Shown here piece after piece: positions 1-7,961 of a stretch of DNA of 23,145 bases (positions are counted from its first letter, which is position 1; each line of letters starts with the position of its first letter). Location: contig CAZLOE010000020.1 in NCBI GenBank assembly GCA_964561115.1, positions 1 to 23,145 of the forward strand, written 5' to 3'. The notes beneath the pieces are model-generated. The model had not been told where the DNA came from, ran no database searches, and saw only the letters and a program-made list of their open reading frames with translations. The stretch is from CAZBSE01 sp964561115. GTDB lineage: Bacteria; Actinomycetota; Humimicrobiia; Humimicrobiales; Humimicrobiaceae. Made by a program: the position numbers and the translations under genes.

Positions 1-1280
1 TAAAAGGCATCCAACCCCAGAAATTCTGCTTCGCTGCCCAGTTCTTCCTCTATTCTCAGAAGTTGATTGTACTTGCATACTCTGTCCGTTCTTGAGGGAG
101 CACCAGTCTTAATCTGTCCGGCATTTACCCCTACTACAATATCTGCAATAGTGGTATCTTCAGTTTCTCCTGACCTGTGGGATATGACAGCCGTATAGCC
201 TGCATTCCTGGCCATCTCAATTGCATCCAGAGTTTCAGATAGAGTTCCTATCTGGTTTACTTTGATCAGAATAGAATTTGTCACTCCCATCTTGATTCCT
301 TTTTTAAGTCTTTCGGTATTGGTCACAAAAAGGTCATCTCCTACAAGCTGAACCCTTCTTCCGAGTTTTTCCGTGAGTTTTTTCCATCCATTCCAGTCTT
401 CTTCAGCCATCCCGTCTTCTATCGAGATAATGGGGTACTTTTCTACAAGTTTACTATAATAATCAACCATTTGCGCAGGAGTAAAGACCTTGCCTTCTCC
501 TTTCAGGTTATATTTTCCATTGTTATAAAACTCTGAAGCTGCAGGATCAAGTGCAATATAGACGTCTTTACCTGGTTTAAACCCAGCACTCTTTATGGCC
601 TTGATTATATACTTTATGGCATCCTCATTGGTCTTAAGATCAGGAGCAAAGCCGCCTTCATCTCCCACTGCGGTATTCAGCCCTTCTTTTTTCAGCACCG
701 CCTTTAGATTGTGAAATACTTCTACTCCCATCCTTAAAGCTTCGCTAAAATTAGATGCACCAAGCGGCATTACCATAAATTCCTGCAGGTCAACACTGTT
801 ATCTGCATGCTTACCGCCGTTTAAAATATTCATCATCGGTGAGGGAAGAACATGAGCATTGACGCCCCCCAGGTATTTATACAGCGGAAGGTCAAGTGCT
901 GTTGCAGCAGCTTTTGCCACAGATAAAGAAACACCCAATATAGCGTTTGCTCCCATTTTAGATTTATTTTTAGTCCCATCCAGTTCTATCATAGCCTGGT
1001 CTATCTCCTTCTGATAGATAGCATCCATCCCCTCAAGCTCCGGCGCAATAAAGGAATTAACGTTTTCTACTGCTTTCTGGACACCCTTGCCCATATATCT
1101 TTTCTTATCATTGTCTCTTAATTCAACTGCTTCAAATGCTCCGGTAGATGCTCCGGAAGGTACTGCAGCTCTTCCTGCCACCCCGCAGCCCAGCATGGTC
1201 TCGACTTCCACGGTCGGATTTCCTCTTGAATCCAGGATCTCCCTGGCAAAAATTTGTATAATTTCAGTCCAGTCACTCAT
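1..1280 (-). CDS. eno: Enolase (phosphopyruvate hydratase), 3' end cut by window edge
   Basis: Glycolytic/gluconeogenic enzyme interconverting 2-phosphoglycerate and phosphoenolpyruvate in the cytoplasm; it needs Mg2+. Translating the minus strand from the ATG at 1280-1278 gives 426 residues beginning MSDWTEIIQIFAREILDSRG. Enolase motifs follow in order: GASTGAFEAVELRD (substrate loop), MNILNGGKHADN, AVGDEGGFAP, ALDPAASEF (Mg ligand Asp), SIEDGMAEEDW, LVGDDLFVTN, ILIKVNQIGT (catalytic Lys), SHRSGETED and QIKTGAPSRTDR. The frame is still open at base 1 (last full residues LDAF, then TA), so only the last few residues or the stop are missing. The start has a good ribosome site, AGAGGGAGA, about 6 nt upstream (near 1288-1296), and an extended -10 promoter further up. 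It is divergent from the adaptor gene at 1527. Identification is secure from the motifs. Confidence 0.97.
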   Translation of the reverse strand, partial: MSDWTEIIQIFAREILDSRGNPTVEVETMLGCGVAGRAAVPSGASTGAFEAVELRDNDKKRYMGKGVQKAVENVNSFIAPELEGMDAIYQKEIDQAMIELDGTKNKSKMGANAILGVSLSVAKAAATALDLPLYKYLGGVNAHVLPSPMMNILNGGKHADNSVDLQEFMVMPLGASNFSEALRMGVEVFHNLKAVLKKEGLNTAVGDEGGFAPDLKTNEDAIKYIIKAIKSAGFKPGKDVYIALDPAASEFYNNGKYNLKGEGKVFTPAQMVDYYSKLVEKYPIISIEDGMAEEDWNGWKKLTEKLGRRVQLVGDDLFVTNTERLKKGIKMGVTNSILIKVNQIGTLSETLDAIEMARNAGYTAVISHRSGETEDTTIADIVVGVNAGQIKTGAPSRTDRVCKYNQLLRIEEELGSEAEFLGLDAF

Positions 1281-1354
1281 AAATATTCTCCCTCTTAATA
1301 TAATTTAATAATCGAATATTTAAATTTGCATTTGCTAAGTAGATTTTCTACGGT

Positions 1355-1363
1355 ATTATAACA
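1355..1363 (-). promoter_or_regulatory. Extended -10 promoter for enolase
   Basis: On the minus strand the sequence reads TGTTATAAT, a perfect -10 hexamer with the TGn extension. No good -35 hexamer lies 16-18 bp upstream, which fits an extended -10 promoter. Predicted transcription starts near 1348, leaving a leader of about 65-70 nt before the enolase ATG. Sequence-based prediction only; such motifs are common in AT-rich DNA. Confidence 0.45.
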
Positions 1364-1466
1364 CAATATAGTTTGTATAAAACATTATATTAGTATTTAT
1401 AAAAATTTTAAATTAATTAAAAATATATTTGAAATATATAAAAAATCTGTTTAAATATCATTTGGC

Positions 1467-1494
1467 TTGTAAAGTCTTGTTTTATTTATATAAT
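1467..1494 (+). promoter_or_regulatory. Sigma70-type promoter for the adaptor/MacB-permease genes
   Basis: TTGTAA (1467-1472), a 16-bp spacer and TATAAT (1489-1494) form a good vegetative promoter. Expected transcription start is near 1501, which puts the TTG at 1509 almost on the start point and favours the ATG at 1527 as translation start. It is divergent from the enolase promoter in the same 246-bp intergenic stretch (1281-1526), which otherwise holds only AT-rich DNA. Confidence 0.5.
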
Positions 1495-1526
1495 TTTAAA
1501 AAAATAAATTGAAAGCCGGGTATAAA

Positions 1527-2189
1527 ATGAAAACTAAGAGAATTAATAAAATACTACCTTTNNNNNNNNNNNNNNNNNNNNNNNNNNNNNNNNNNNNNNN
1601 NNNNNNNNNNNNNNNNNNNNNNNNNNNNNNNNNNNNNNNNNNNNNNNNNNNNNNNNNNNNNTATGCCCCTTATGACGGAATAGTACTTTCTTCAAGCTAC
1701 AGCCCGGGAGAATATGCCAGTCCCGGAGTGCCCGCAATTTCCATAATAGAAAAGGACTTTGTGGTAAAGGCAGAAGTAAACGAGACCGATGTAGTGAACC
1801 TTAAGGAAGGCCAGGAGGTAGAGGTAAGGCTTGATGCCTACTACGACTACAAATTTGAGGGCAGGATAATCCAGATATCTCCTATCTCAAGTAATATCGG
1901 AGGGGTGGTATCATTTGAGGTAATGGTAGAGCTTGACACCCAGGATGGCCCTGAAGTCCTGTACGGGTTTTCAGCAAGTCTTGATATAACCACTTCCAGC
2001 GTGGACGACGTCTTATATGTCCCAATACAGTACGTCTATGAAGATGACGGCATATCATATGTAGATGTTTTGACCCAGGAAGGAGAAAAGGTAAAAACAG
2101 AAGTTACCACTGGCATATCCAACTACGACCTGGTTGAAATAAAATCAGGCTTAAGCGAGGGGGATATAGTTACAACTTCATCAATCTGA
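1527..2189 (+). CDS. HlyD/MacA-like periplasmic adaptor (membrane fusion protein), interrupted by assembly gap
   Basis: Only two pieces are visible: 11 full codons before the gap (MKTKRINKILP, a basic N-terminus suited to a membrane anchor or signal) and 175 residues after it. The second piece starts APYDGIVLSSSYSPGEY, the C-terminal half of the lipoyl domain of RND/MacA-type adaptors. A beta-barrel part (VVKAEVNETDVVNLKEG onward) and a membrane-proximal domain (VLYVPIQYVYEDD, then SGLSEGDIVTTSSI) follow. Complete adaptors of this type have roughly 350-400 residues, so the coiled-coil hairpin and first lipoyl half are missing and the true gap probably exceeds 100 bases. The frame match across the Ns is not evidence that both pieces are one gene. 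A start at TTG 1509 is possible, but ATG 1527 fits the promoter better. The stop is 18 bp before the MacB-like permease, so the two are probably cotranscribed. Confidence 0.75.
   Translation: MKTKRINKILPXXXXXXXXXXXXXXXXXXXXXXXXXXXXXXXXXXYAPYDGIVLSSSYSPGEYASPGVPAISIIEKDFVVKAEVNETDVVNLKEGQEVEVRLDAYYDYKFEGRIIQISPISSNIGGVVSFEVMVELDTQDGPEVLYGFSASLDITTSSVDDVLYVPIQYVYEDDGISYVDVLTQEGEKVKTEVTTGISNYDLVEIKSGLSEGDIVTTSSI
1562..1661. other. Assembly gap of exactly 100 Ns
   Basis: A run of 100 undetermined bases. A round 100 is the usual placeholder for a scaffold gap of unknown length, so distance and frame across it cannot be trusted. The missing part of the adaptor alone would need roughly 450-600 bp, and an ATPase gene could also lie here. 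Confidence 0.97.
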
Positions 2190-2207
2190 TAAAGATATTT
2201 ATAAATC

Positions 2208-3443
2208 ATGAAAAGATTTCTGGAAAATATAAAAGTAGCCTTCCAGGCCCTGTTCTTAAATAAAATGAGATCTTTTCTGACTATGCTGGGAATAATAATA
2301 GGAGTAGGCGCGGTGGTCGCCATGCTGTCCATAGGTATGGGAGCACAGCAGTCTGTTATCCAGTCTGTTCAGGACATCGGTTCAAATCTGATCATAATAA
2401 CCCCCGGTAATCCTGAAGAGGAAGAAGGTTTCGGACAGCAGATGGCAATGGGCGGCACACAGCAATCCGAGTTAAAGGAAGATGATCTGACTTCTATAGA
2501 AAGAGAAGCCACTTTGATTACCGAAGTAGCTCCGGTAGTTTTCAGCTCATCTATTGTTTCATATATGAATAAGAGTACCCAGTCTACAGTATATGCCTCA
2601 ACAGAAAACGGTCGTGAACTCTACAACATGGAAATAGAGGAAGGTAAATTTTACAGCAGGAGCGATGTCTCAAATTCTTTAAGTGTAGCAGTAATCGGCC
2701 AGACGATTGTCACTAAATTATTCGGTAATATTAATCCAGTAGGTAAAATCATTAAAATCGACGGGCAGAATTTTAAGGTAATAGGTACACTTGAGACAAG
2801 AGGCACTGATACGTTTGGTAATGATCAGGATGATTTTATAAGTATACCGGTCACAACCGCACAGAATAAATTATACGGCCTTGACTCATATAATATGATC
2901 CTGGCTCAGAGTGTCAGTGAAAAAGATATAGATGCTGCTTCAGACGAGATAGAATCAATACTCAAACGCCACAGGAATATAAGGTCTGGTGAAACAGCAG
3001 ATTTCAGTGTACGGAATCAGACCCAGATACTTGATATCATAAGCACTATTACCGGTATTTTTACCGTGGTAATTGCAGGTATAGCCGGTATATCACTTCT
3101 TGTGGGCGGCATAGGGATAATGAACATAATGATGGTCTCAGTCACCGAAAGGACGAGAGAGATCGGCATCCGCAAAGCCATCGGTGCCAAGAACAGAGAC
3201 ATACTAATACAATTCCTGGTAGAAAGCATCGTTTTGAGTGTCACAGGCGGTATTTTTGGCATCTTATTTGCAATTATTGTATCTGAATTATTGTCCAGGT
3301 TTACTATCCTGGACACTTCCATAACATGGATGCCAATAGTGATCGCCCTAAGTTTTTCTACGATAATAGGCCTGTTCTTTGGAATTTATCCTGCAATGAG
3401 GGCCGCGAGGCTTAATCCCATAGACGCATTAAGGTACGAGTGA
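2208..3443 (+). CDS. MacB-type ABC transporter permease (MacB_PCD + FtsX domains)
   Basis: Membrane subunit of a MacB/LolCE-type mechanotransmission ABC transporter, 411 aa, a normal size for permeases whose ATPase is a separate polypeptide. TM1 lies at about residues 22-44 (SFLTMLGIIIGVGAVVAMLS). A large extracytoplasmic domain (about 45-270) follows, then three C-terminal TM segments (about 275-305, 335-358, 370-395). Family signatures are NKMRSFLTMLGIIIGVGAV, SVTERTREIGIRKAIGA and YPAMRAARLNPIDALRYE. It follows the adaptor by 18 bp. These systems normally also need a cognate ATPase, usually encoded between or beside these genes; none is visible here. It converges with the YtxH-like gene 14 bp beyond its stop, with no clear terminator in between. 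Substrate unknown: exported peptides, antibiotics or lipoproteins are all possible in the family. Confidence 0.92.
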   Translation: MKRFLENIKVAFQALFLNKMRSFLTMLGIIIGVGAVVAMLSIGMGAQQSVIQSVQDIGSNLIIITPGNPEEEEGFGQQMAMGGTQQSELKEDDLTSIEREATLITEVAPVVFSSSIVSYMNKSTQSTVYASTENGRELYNMEIEEGKFYSRSDVSNSLSVAVIGQTIVTKLFGNINPVGKIIKIDGQNFKVIGTLETRGTDTFGNDQDDFISIPVTTAQNKLYGLDSYNMILAQSVSEKDIDAASDEIESILKRHRNIRSGETADFSVRNQTQILDIISTITGIFTVVIAGIAGISLLVGGIGIMNIMMVSVTERTREIGIRKAIGAKNRDILIQFLVESIVLSVTGGIFGILFAIIVSELLSRFTILDTSITWMPIVIALSFSTIIGLFFGIYPAMRAARLNPIDALRYE

Positions 3444-3457
3444 TCAAATAAAGAATA

Positions 3458-3691
3458 TTACTTGGCCTCTTCTATACCCTTCTTTAATTCTTCAATATAC
3501 TCCTGAGCTTTCTTTCCTACCTGTGCTGCTTTCTCGGTGATGAATTCACAAGTCTCGCCGCAATATTCCTTAAGATATTTCCTTAAGATTTCGCGTGTTT
3601 CTTCACCCTTGTGGGGTGCAACAAGAAGCCCCACAAGGATTCCGAGCCCAAACACAATCAGGGAATAGCCAAAAATATCAGAATCTTTCAT
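3458..3691 (-). CDS. YtxH-like small membrane protein
   Basis: A 77-residue protein with one N-terminal TM segment (about 7-25, FGYSLIVFGLGILVGLLVAP) followed at once by the YtxH hallmark LLVAPHKGEETRE. A charged amphipathic helix runs to the C-terminus (QEYIEELKKGIEEAK). YtxH-family proteins are small membrane-anchored proteins, often stress- or general-stress-associated in Firmicutes; molecular function is poorly known. The ribosome site AAGGAGAAG lies inside the 3' end of the upstream DUF4349 gene, and only one base separates the two ORFs, so they are probably translationally coupled. Two Cys residues in the tail (CGETC) are unusual for this kind of helix. Confidence 0.8.
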   Translation of the reverse strand: MKDSDIFGYSLIVFGLGILVGLLVAPHKGEETREILRKYLKEYCGETCEFITEKAAQVGKKAQEYIEELKKGIEEAK

Positions 3692-3692
3692 T

Positions 3693-4643
3693 CTATTTCT
3701 TCTCCTTTTTAGCCCTTCTCCTATTCCTTGCCCTTATGGCCTGCCAAACTATAATCAATATTATTCCTGCTAAAATCCATACTGGAGCAGTTACAATCAA
3801 GACCATTGCTATGTAGTTAAAAACAGTGACTGCTCCTCTTAATCCTCTTTTTAATGCTTCAACAAAACCCCAATCGGATGTAGTTTTTATAGGTTCAGGT
3901 TCATAAAGATAGACTTCAATAGTAGAAAAGGATACCAGGTCATCCAGGTAATTCATCCTGCCCTTGATTATCTCGATCTGCTCCTGAACATTACTAAGTT
4001 CATTCTGTACTTCCAGGCTGTCACTGACCTTTTTTGACTGTTCCATCAGATCCAGAAGAATTTCCTGCTGAGCTTCGTAATTTTTCAACCTGCTCTCAAG
4101 ATCTACATATTCCTGAGTTATATCCTGCCCTGAGATTGAAATACTTTTTACTACACCCATATCTTTGACCCTTTCTATAGCAGAACTGTATTTATTATGG
4201 GGTATTCTTATAGTAATGCCTCCGCTGGTAAGATTACCTTCAGAATCAGAGTTACTGTAAGTGTTTGATACAAAACCGCCGTTCTGCTCCGCCAGATTGG
4301 AGATCGCAAATAGAACATCTTCAAATTCTCCCTCTTCTACTTCAAGATCGATATAAGCAGTCTTGATCACCATTCTATCACCGGGAATCGGGGTATCGCT
4401 GTACTGTGTTCCAGTATCATTTGCAGCTTTTACCTCTTCTTCAAATGGTATTGCCTCATCAGAAGCCCGTGAAACTTCCATCTCGGCTACTGCCTCCCCT
4501 GACTCTTCGAAATCATAGCCAGGTTCTTCTGCTGCTCCCATTGCTCCTTCATATGCTTTGCAGCCTGCAAATAATACTCCGGTCAGTAAAAAACCTGCCA
4601 GGAAGATGATAAATAGTTTTAATAATATTCTTTTGATCTTCAT
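3693..4643 (-). CDS. DUF4349-domain lipoprotein
   Basis: Membrane-attached extracytoplasmic protein of unknown function, 316 aa. The signal peptide ends in the lipobox LFAGC (Cys 28), followed by an acidic linker. The DUF4349 core (about 88-265) runs from MVIKTAYIDLEVEEGEFEDV through GGFVSNTYSNSDSEGN and SGQDITQEYVDLESRLKNYE, then a coiled coil (about 190-235, QEILLDLMEQSKKVSDSLEV). A C-terminal TM helix (about 280-305) and a very basic tail (RARNRRRAKKEKK) follow. I chose ATG 4643 over ATG 4655 because the GGAGG ribosome site lies 5 nt before 4643 and overlaps the upstream ATG. It couples to the YtxH-like gene downstream. A TATAAT at 4684-4689 on this strand may be its -10, but no convincing -35 is seen. 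Confidence 0.85.
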   Translation of the reverse strand: MKIKRILLKLFIIFLAGFLLTGVLFAGCKAYEGAMGAAEEPGYDFEESGEAVAEMEVSRASDEAIPFEEEVKAANDTGTQYSDTPIPGDRMVIKTAYIDLEVEEGEFEDVLFAISNLAEQNGGFVSNTYSNSDSEGNLTSGGITIRIPHNKYSSAIERVKDMGVVKSISISGQDITQEYVDLESRLKNYEAQQEILLDLMEQSKKVSDSLEVQNELSNVQEQIEIIKGRMNYLDDLVSFSTIEVYLYEPEPIKTTSDWGFVEALKRGLRGAVTVFNYIAMVLIVTAPVWILAGIILIIVWQAIRARNRRRAKKEKK

Positions 4644-4770
4644 CTTTACCTCCATTAATACAAATTATTGGTCTGATATTAAAATTATAATATATATTCG
4701 AAAAAATACAGTATTAATCGGGATAATTGGGTAAAAATTTTTAAATCACTTAATTTATATCAGTCAATTA

Positions 4771-6213
4771 TTACCAGACACCTGTCCTGATATATTCATC
4801 AATTGCTGCAGCTGCCTTTTTACCAGCACCTATAGCCAGTATGACCGTAGCGGCACCGGTTACTATATCACCACCGGCAAAGACGCCCTTTACATTTGTT
4901 TTCCCTGTTTCAATGTCAGCCTTAATATTTCCCGATTCGTTAAGTTTCAGCTTTGGAATGGTGGATGTAAGGACAGGATTGGGACCCTGGCCTATTGCCA
5001 TTATTACTACATCTACCTTTATATTGAACTCTGAACCTTTTATAGGTATAGGCCTTCTTCTCCCAGAATCATCAGGTTCACCAAGTTTCATCCTGATACA
5101 TCTTATCTTATTTACCCAGCCGTCTTTCCCTAATATCTCTACCGGATTTGCCAGCAGATTAAATTCAATCCCTTCTGCTCTGGCATGCTCTACCTCTTCA
5201 TCTCTCGCCGGCATTTCCTTCTCACTTCTTCTATATATCAAATATACATGTTCAGCACCCAGCCTTTTAGCTGTCCTAGCTGAATCTAAGGCAACATTGC
5301 CCCCACCGATTACCGCCACCCTTTCTCCCCTGATAATAGGAGTGTCGCATTCAGGAAACTTGTAAGCTTTCATCAGGTTTGATCTGGTGAGATATTCATT
5401 TGCTGAATAGACCCCGTTTAGATTTTCTCCGGGGATGCTCATAAAATAAGGAAGGCCTGCTCCTGTAGATATAAACACCACTTTAAATCCTTTATCAAAT
5501 AATTCATCTATGGTCAGGGTTTTTCCTATTACCATATTAACTTCAATCTTTACTCCCAGATGCTTCAAATATTCTATCTCTTTCTTTACTATTTCTTTAG
5601 GTAGTCTGAATTCAGGAATACCATAAACTAAAACTCCTCCCGGCTCGTGGAGTGCCTCAAAAATGGTAACCTGGTACCCCAGTCTTGCCAGTTCAGCTCC
5701 ACAGGTAAGCCCGGCCGGACCTGACCCTATTACTGCTATTCTTTCTTTAGTACATTTTTTGGTGACTTCCGACCAGGCACATTTCTGTATGCCTCTGGCT
5801 TCTCTCTCACGCTCGCGGTCCGCTACAAATCTTTCCAGATTTCCAATAGCAACAGGTTTATCTTTAATACCCAGAATACATGTTTTTTCACACTGATCTT
5901 CCTGAGGGCACACCCTTCCGCAAACCGCAGGAAGGCTGTTACACTCTCTTATTTTTTCCAGAGCTTCATCAAATTTCTTTTTCTGAATTAGACCTATAAA
6001 GCTTTTTATATCAATTTCTGCAGGACATCCTTCTATACACCTGGGATTCTTGCATTGAAGACATCTGGAGGCTTCACGGAGGGCATCTTTCTGGTTATAA
6101 CCCAGATTGACTTCATCAAAATTCTTGATCCTTTCTTTGGGATTTTGTTCGGGCATGGCTACACGGAGTATCTTTTCAACTTTATGTTTTTTACTGCTCT
6201 TTTTTTTGGTCAT
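4771..6213 (-). CDS. nfnB: NfnB / NADPH-dependent glutamate synthase small-subunit-like flavoprotein
   Basis: Large subunit of NADH-dependent reduced-ferredoxin:NADP+ oxidoreductase, a cytoplasmic flavin-bifurcating enzyme. The same family includes GltA/GltD-like proteins. The N-terminal Fe-S domain has CLQCKNPRCIEGCP (51-64) and CGRVCPQEDQCEKTC (98-112), which bind two [4Fe-4S] clusters. The FAD Rossmann motif is VIGSGPAGLTCGAELARLGY (161-180), followed by PGGVLVYGIPEFRLPK (191-206). The NADPH-binding domain has VAVIGGGNVALDSARTAKRL and YRRSEKEMPARDEE. C-terminal GGDIVTGAATVILAIGAGK closes the FAD site. Length 480 aa is normal; the first ~17 residues (Lys-rich) are an extension ahead of the usual MPEQNPKERIKNF start. 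It sits 25 bp downstream of nfnA, which makes NfnAB more likely than a stand-alone GltA. The ribosome site is weak, so coupling to nfnA is plausible. Confidence 0.9.
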   Translation of the reverse strand: MTKKKSSKKHKVEKILRVAMPEQNPKERIKNFDEVNLGYNQKDALREASRCLQCKNPRCIEGCPAEIDIKSFIGLIQKKKFDEALEKIRECNSLPAVCGRVCPQEDQCEKTCILGIKDKPVAIGNLERFVADREREREARGIQKCAWSEVTKKCTKERIAVIGSGPAGLTCGAELARLGYQVTIFEALHEPGGVLVYGIPEFRLPKEIVKKEIEYLKHLGVKIEVNMVIGKTLTIDELFDKGFKVVFISTGAGLPYFMSIPGENLNGVYSANEYLTRSNLMKAYKFPECDTPIIRGERVAVIGGGNVALDSARTAKRLGAEHVYLIYRRSEKEMPARDEEVEHARAEGIEFNLLANPVEILGKDGWVNKIRCIRMKLGEPDDSGRRRPIPIKGSEFNIKVDVVIMAIGQGPNPVLTSTIPKLKLNESGNIKADIETGKTNVKGVFAGGDIVTGAATVILAIGAGKKAAAAIDEYIRTGVW

Positions 6214-6238
6214 CTTCTAAAAATAACTATATTATTTT

Positions 6239-7099
6239 TTACCTGAGTTTGCACTGCTTTTCATAAATACCCATGCATTCTTTTTCATGGCTGCAGTAGA
6301 CTTTCTGCCTTGATAGAAGCAGGTCAAAATTCACATCGTGGGCATCAAATTCCGGTCCGTCCACACAAACAAATTTAGTCTTGCCGCCGACTTCTACCCT
6401 GCATGACCCGCACATTCCTGTTCCATCCACCATTATAGAATTCAGGGATACTATGGTCTTCAAATTAAAGGGCCTGGTGACCTTGGCAACACTCGCCATC
6501 ATAGGGGCTGGGCCTACCGCTATTACTCTTGCAATAGCTGTTTTTTTGCTTTTTTTACTGCCAGTATTTTTCTCCAGATACTCCTTTAAAAAATTAGTGA
6601 CAAATCCATGATAACCCATAGAACCATCATCACTACAGACATACAGTTCATCAGACGTTTGCTCCATAGATTTTTTTAAGATGAGGAGACCCTTACTTCT
6701 TGCTCCGATAATTGATATTACGTAATTACCAGCCTCTTTTAATTCTCTTACAATGGGAAGAATAGCCGCTATACCCACTCCGCCGCCTACACAGATGACC
6801 TTTCCAAAATTTTTAATCTCTGAAGCATTGCCGAGCGGACCGACGATATCCATTATCGCGTCGCCCTTTTTTAAACTTGAAAGAAGAGCTGTAGTCTTTC
6901 CCACTCGCATAGAGACCAGGCTTATTATTCCCTTATCCCGGCTGTAATCCGCAATAGTCAGAGGTATCCTTTCCCCTCTTTCATTTATCCTGATTACTAC
7001 AAACTGGCCTGCTCCTGCCTTTCTGGCTATAAGCAGAGCTTTGATGTAGAATCTGTCTATATTTTTTGCCAGATTTTCTTTCTTTATAATCTTATACAA
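6239..7099 (-). CDS. nfnA: NfnA, ferredoxin-NADP reductase-like subunit of the bifurcating transhydrogenase
   Basis: Small subunit (286 aa) that oxidises or reduces NADH and carries FAD plus a [2Fe-2S] cluster. It belongs to the NfnA/SudB/dihydroorotate-dehydrogenase electron-transfer-subunit family. Visible order: FAD-binding barrel with RIPLTIAD (44-51); NAD domain with VICVGGGVGIAAILPI (101-116) and GARSKGLLIL; and the iron-sulphur segment MVDGTGMCGSCRVEVGGK (223-240) and FVCVDGPEFDAHD. The likely cluster ligands are Asp225, Cys230, Cys233 and Cys245. The three-Cys-plus-Asp pattern is what is known for NfnA, and it separates this protein from PyrK. It lies between cooC (45 bp upstream) and nfnB (25 bp downstream), all in one direction. 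With NfnB it balances NADH, NADPH and ferredoxin pools in anaerobes. Confidence 0.9.
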   Translation of the reverse strand: MYKIIKKENLAKNIDRFYIKALLIARKAGAGQFVVIRINERGERIPLTIADYSRDKGIISLVSMRVGKTTALLSSLKKGDAIMDIVGPLGNASEIKNFGKVICVGGGVGIAAILPIVRELKEAGNYVISIIGARSKGLLILKKSMEQTSDELYVCSDDGSMGYHGFVTNFLKEYLEKNTGSKKSKKTAIARVIAVGPAPMMASVAKVTRPFNLKTIVSLNSIMVDGTGMCGSCRVEVGGKTKFVCVDGPEFDAHDVNFDLLLSRQKVYCSHEKECMGIYEKQCKLR

Positions 7100-7144
7100 A
7101 AATCACCACTTCTTATTTTTATAAATATATTTTACCGGTAAATC

Positions 7145-7927
7145 TTAAGCTTTTTTAATATATTTGCTCAATCCGGCTGCAATTTTCTGAACTGCCTCCT
7201 TGAATTTTTCATCTGCGTCACAGGGAGAAAAATACTTGATATCCGACTCTCTTACTTTTTCACTGTAGGGAAGTTCTCCAAGTATGGCAAAATCACTAAG
7301 ACTGCCTGTTATAAATTTTCTCTCTTCATCAGTTCTAATCTTATTTATCACCACATAAAGCTCTTTTATCCCCAGGTCATCTGCCATTTTCCTGACCGCC
7401 CTTGCAGTCTGAACACTTCTAAGCCCTGGCTCTGTTACAATGATCAGCGCATTCATATTTTCACAGGTACCCCTGCCCAAGTGTTCTATACCTGCTTCCA
7501 TGTCCAGAATGACTATATCTTCCTGATTTATCACCAGATGTCTAAAAAGACTCTTGAGCAGAACATTTTCAGGGCAATAACAACCACTGCCGCCTGCCTT
7601 TATCGTACCAGCAACCAGCAGTCTTACCCCACCTACATCTATACCGAATTTTTCTGGAATATCATCCACCCTGGGATTTAATTTAAAGAATGCGCCATAA
7701 CCTCCCGGTTTGGCTCCTGTCCTTTCTTCAATTAATTTTTTCATCTCTATAAGCGGGGTTATCTTTAACGCTTCATCCTGGCCTATTCCCAGAGCCGAAG
7801 CTAAATTAGCATCGGGATCAGCATCAACAGCAATTACTTTATATTTCCTGTCAGCATAATATTTTGCCAGGCATGCTGCCAGAGTAGTCTTGCCTACTCC
7901 GCCCTTGCCTGATATTGCAATTTTCAT
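7145..7927 (-). CDS. cooC: CooC-type ATPase, carbon monoxide dehydrogenase nickel-insertion factor
   Basis: SIMIBI/MinD-family ATPase of 260 aa. The deviant Walker A motif is SGKGGVGKTTLA at residues 6-17, switch I region VIAVDADPDANLASALG (31-47), and Walker B/switch II is IVILDMEAGIEHLGRGT (138-154). The CooC hallmark GSGCYCPENVLLKSLFRHLV (113-132) contains the CxC pair (Cys116, Cys118) that in characterised CooC binds metal at the dimer interface. CooC drives nickel incorporation into the C-cluster of CO dehydrogenase. No CODH/ACS gene is in the window, so the target must be encoded elsewhere. It sits between the TPM-domain gene (34 bp) and nfnA (45 bp), consistent with a shared transcript linking CODH maturation and ferredoxin/NAD(P)H balance. 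Related MinD-like ATPases are possible alternatives, but the CxC motif argues for CooC. Confidence 0.88.
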   Translation of the reverse strand: MKIAISGKGGVGKTTLAACLAKYYADRKYKVIAVDADPDANLASALGIGQDEALKITPLIEMKKLIEERTGAKPGGYGAFFKLNPRVDDIPEKFGIDVGGVRLLVAGTIKAGGSGCYCPENVLLKSLFRHLVINQEDIVILDMEAGIEHLGRGTCENMNALIIVTEPGLRSVQTARAVRKMADDLGIKELYVVINKIRTDEERKFITGSLSDFAILGELPYSEKVRESDIKYFSPCDADEKFKEAVQKIAAGLSKYIKKA

Positions 7928-7961
7928 TTAAATCATATCCTGTCTAATATTAAAGTCTTCA

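Noticed and set aside
1281..1526. Riboswitch or small RNA in the long AT-rich intergenic region
   Set aside because: Apart from the two promoters I see no stable stem-loops or known motif; the AT-richness alone produces many weak inverted repeats.
1509..2189. A continuous 226-residue protein starting at TTG 1509 across the N run
   Set aside because: The frame passes through 100 placeholder Ns of unknown true length, and the TTG lies at the predicted transcription start. I annotated from ATG 1527 and flagged the gap.
3444..3457. Terminator between the converging permease and YtxH-like genes
   Set aside because: Only 14 bp separate the stops and no GC-rich hairpin with a T run is visible.
4643..4655. 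Upstream ATG for the DUF4349 lipoprotein
   Set aside because: The ATG at 4655 overlaps the GGAGG ribosome site that serves the ATG at 4643.
4841..5365. Plus-strand ORF of 174 codons
   Set aside because: It lies entirely antisense to nfnB, whose cofactor motifs are intact. The translation is low-complexity Ser/Pro/Ile-rich, as expected for a reverse-strand shadow.
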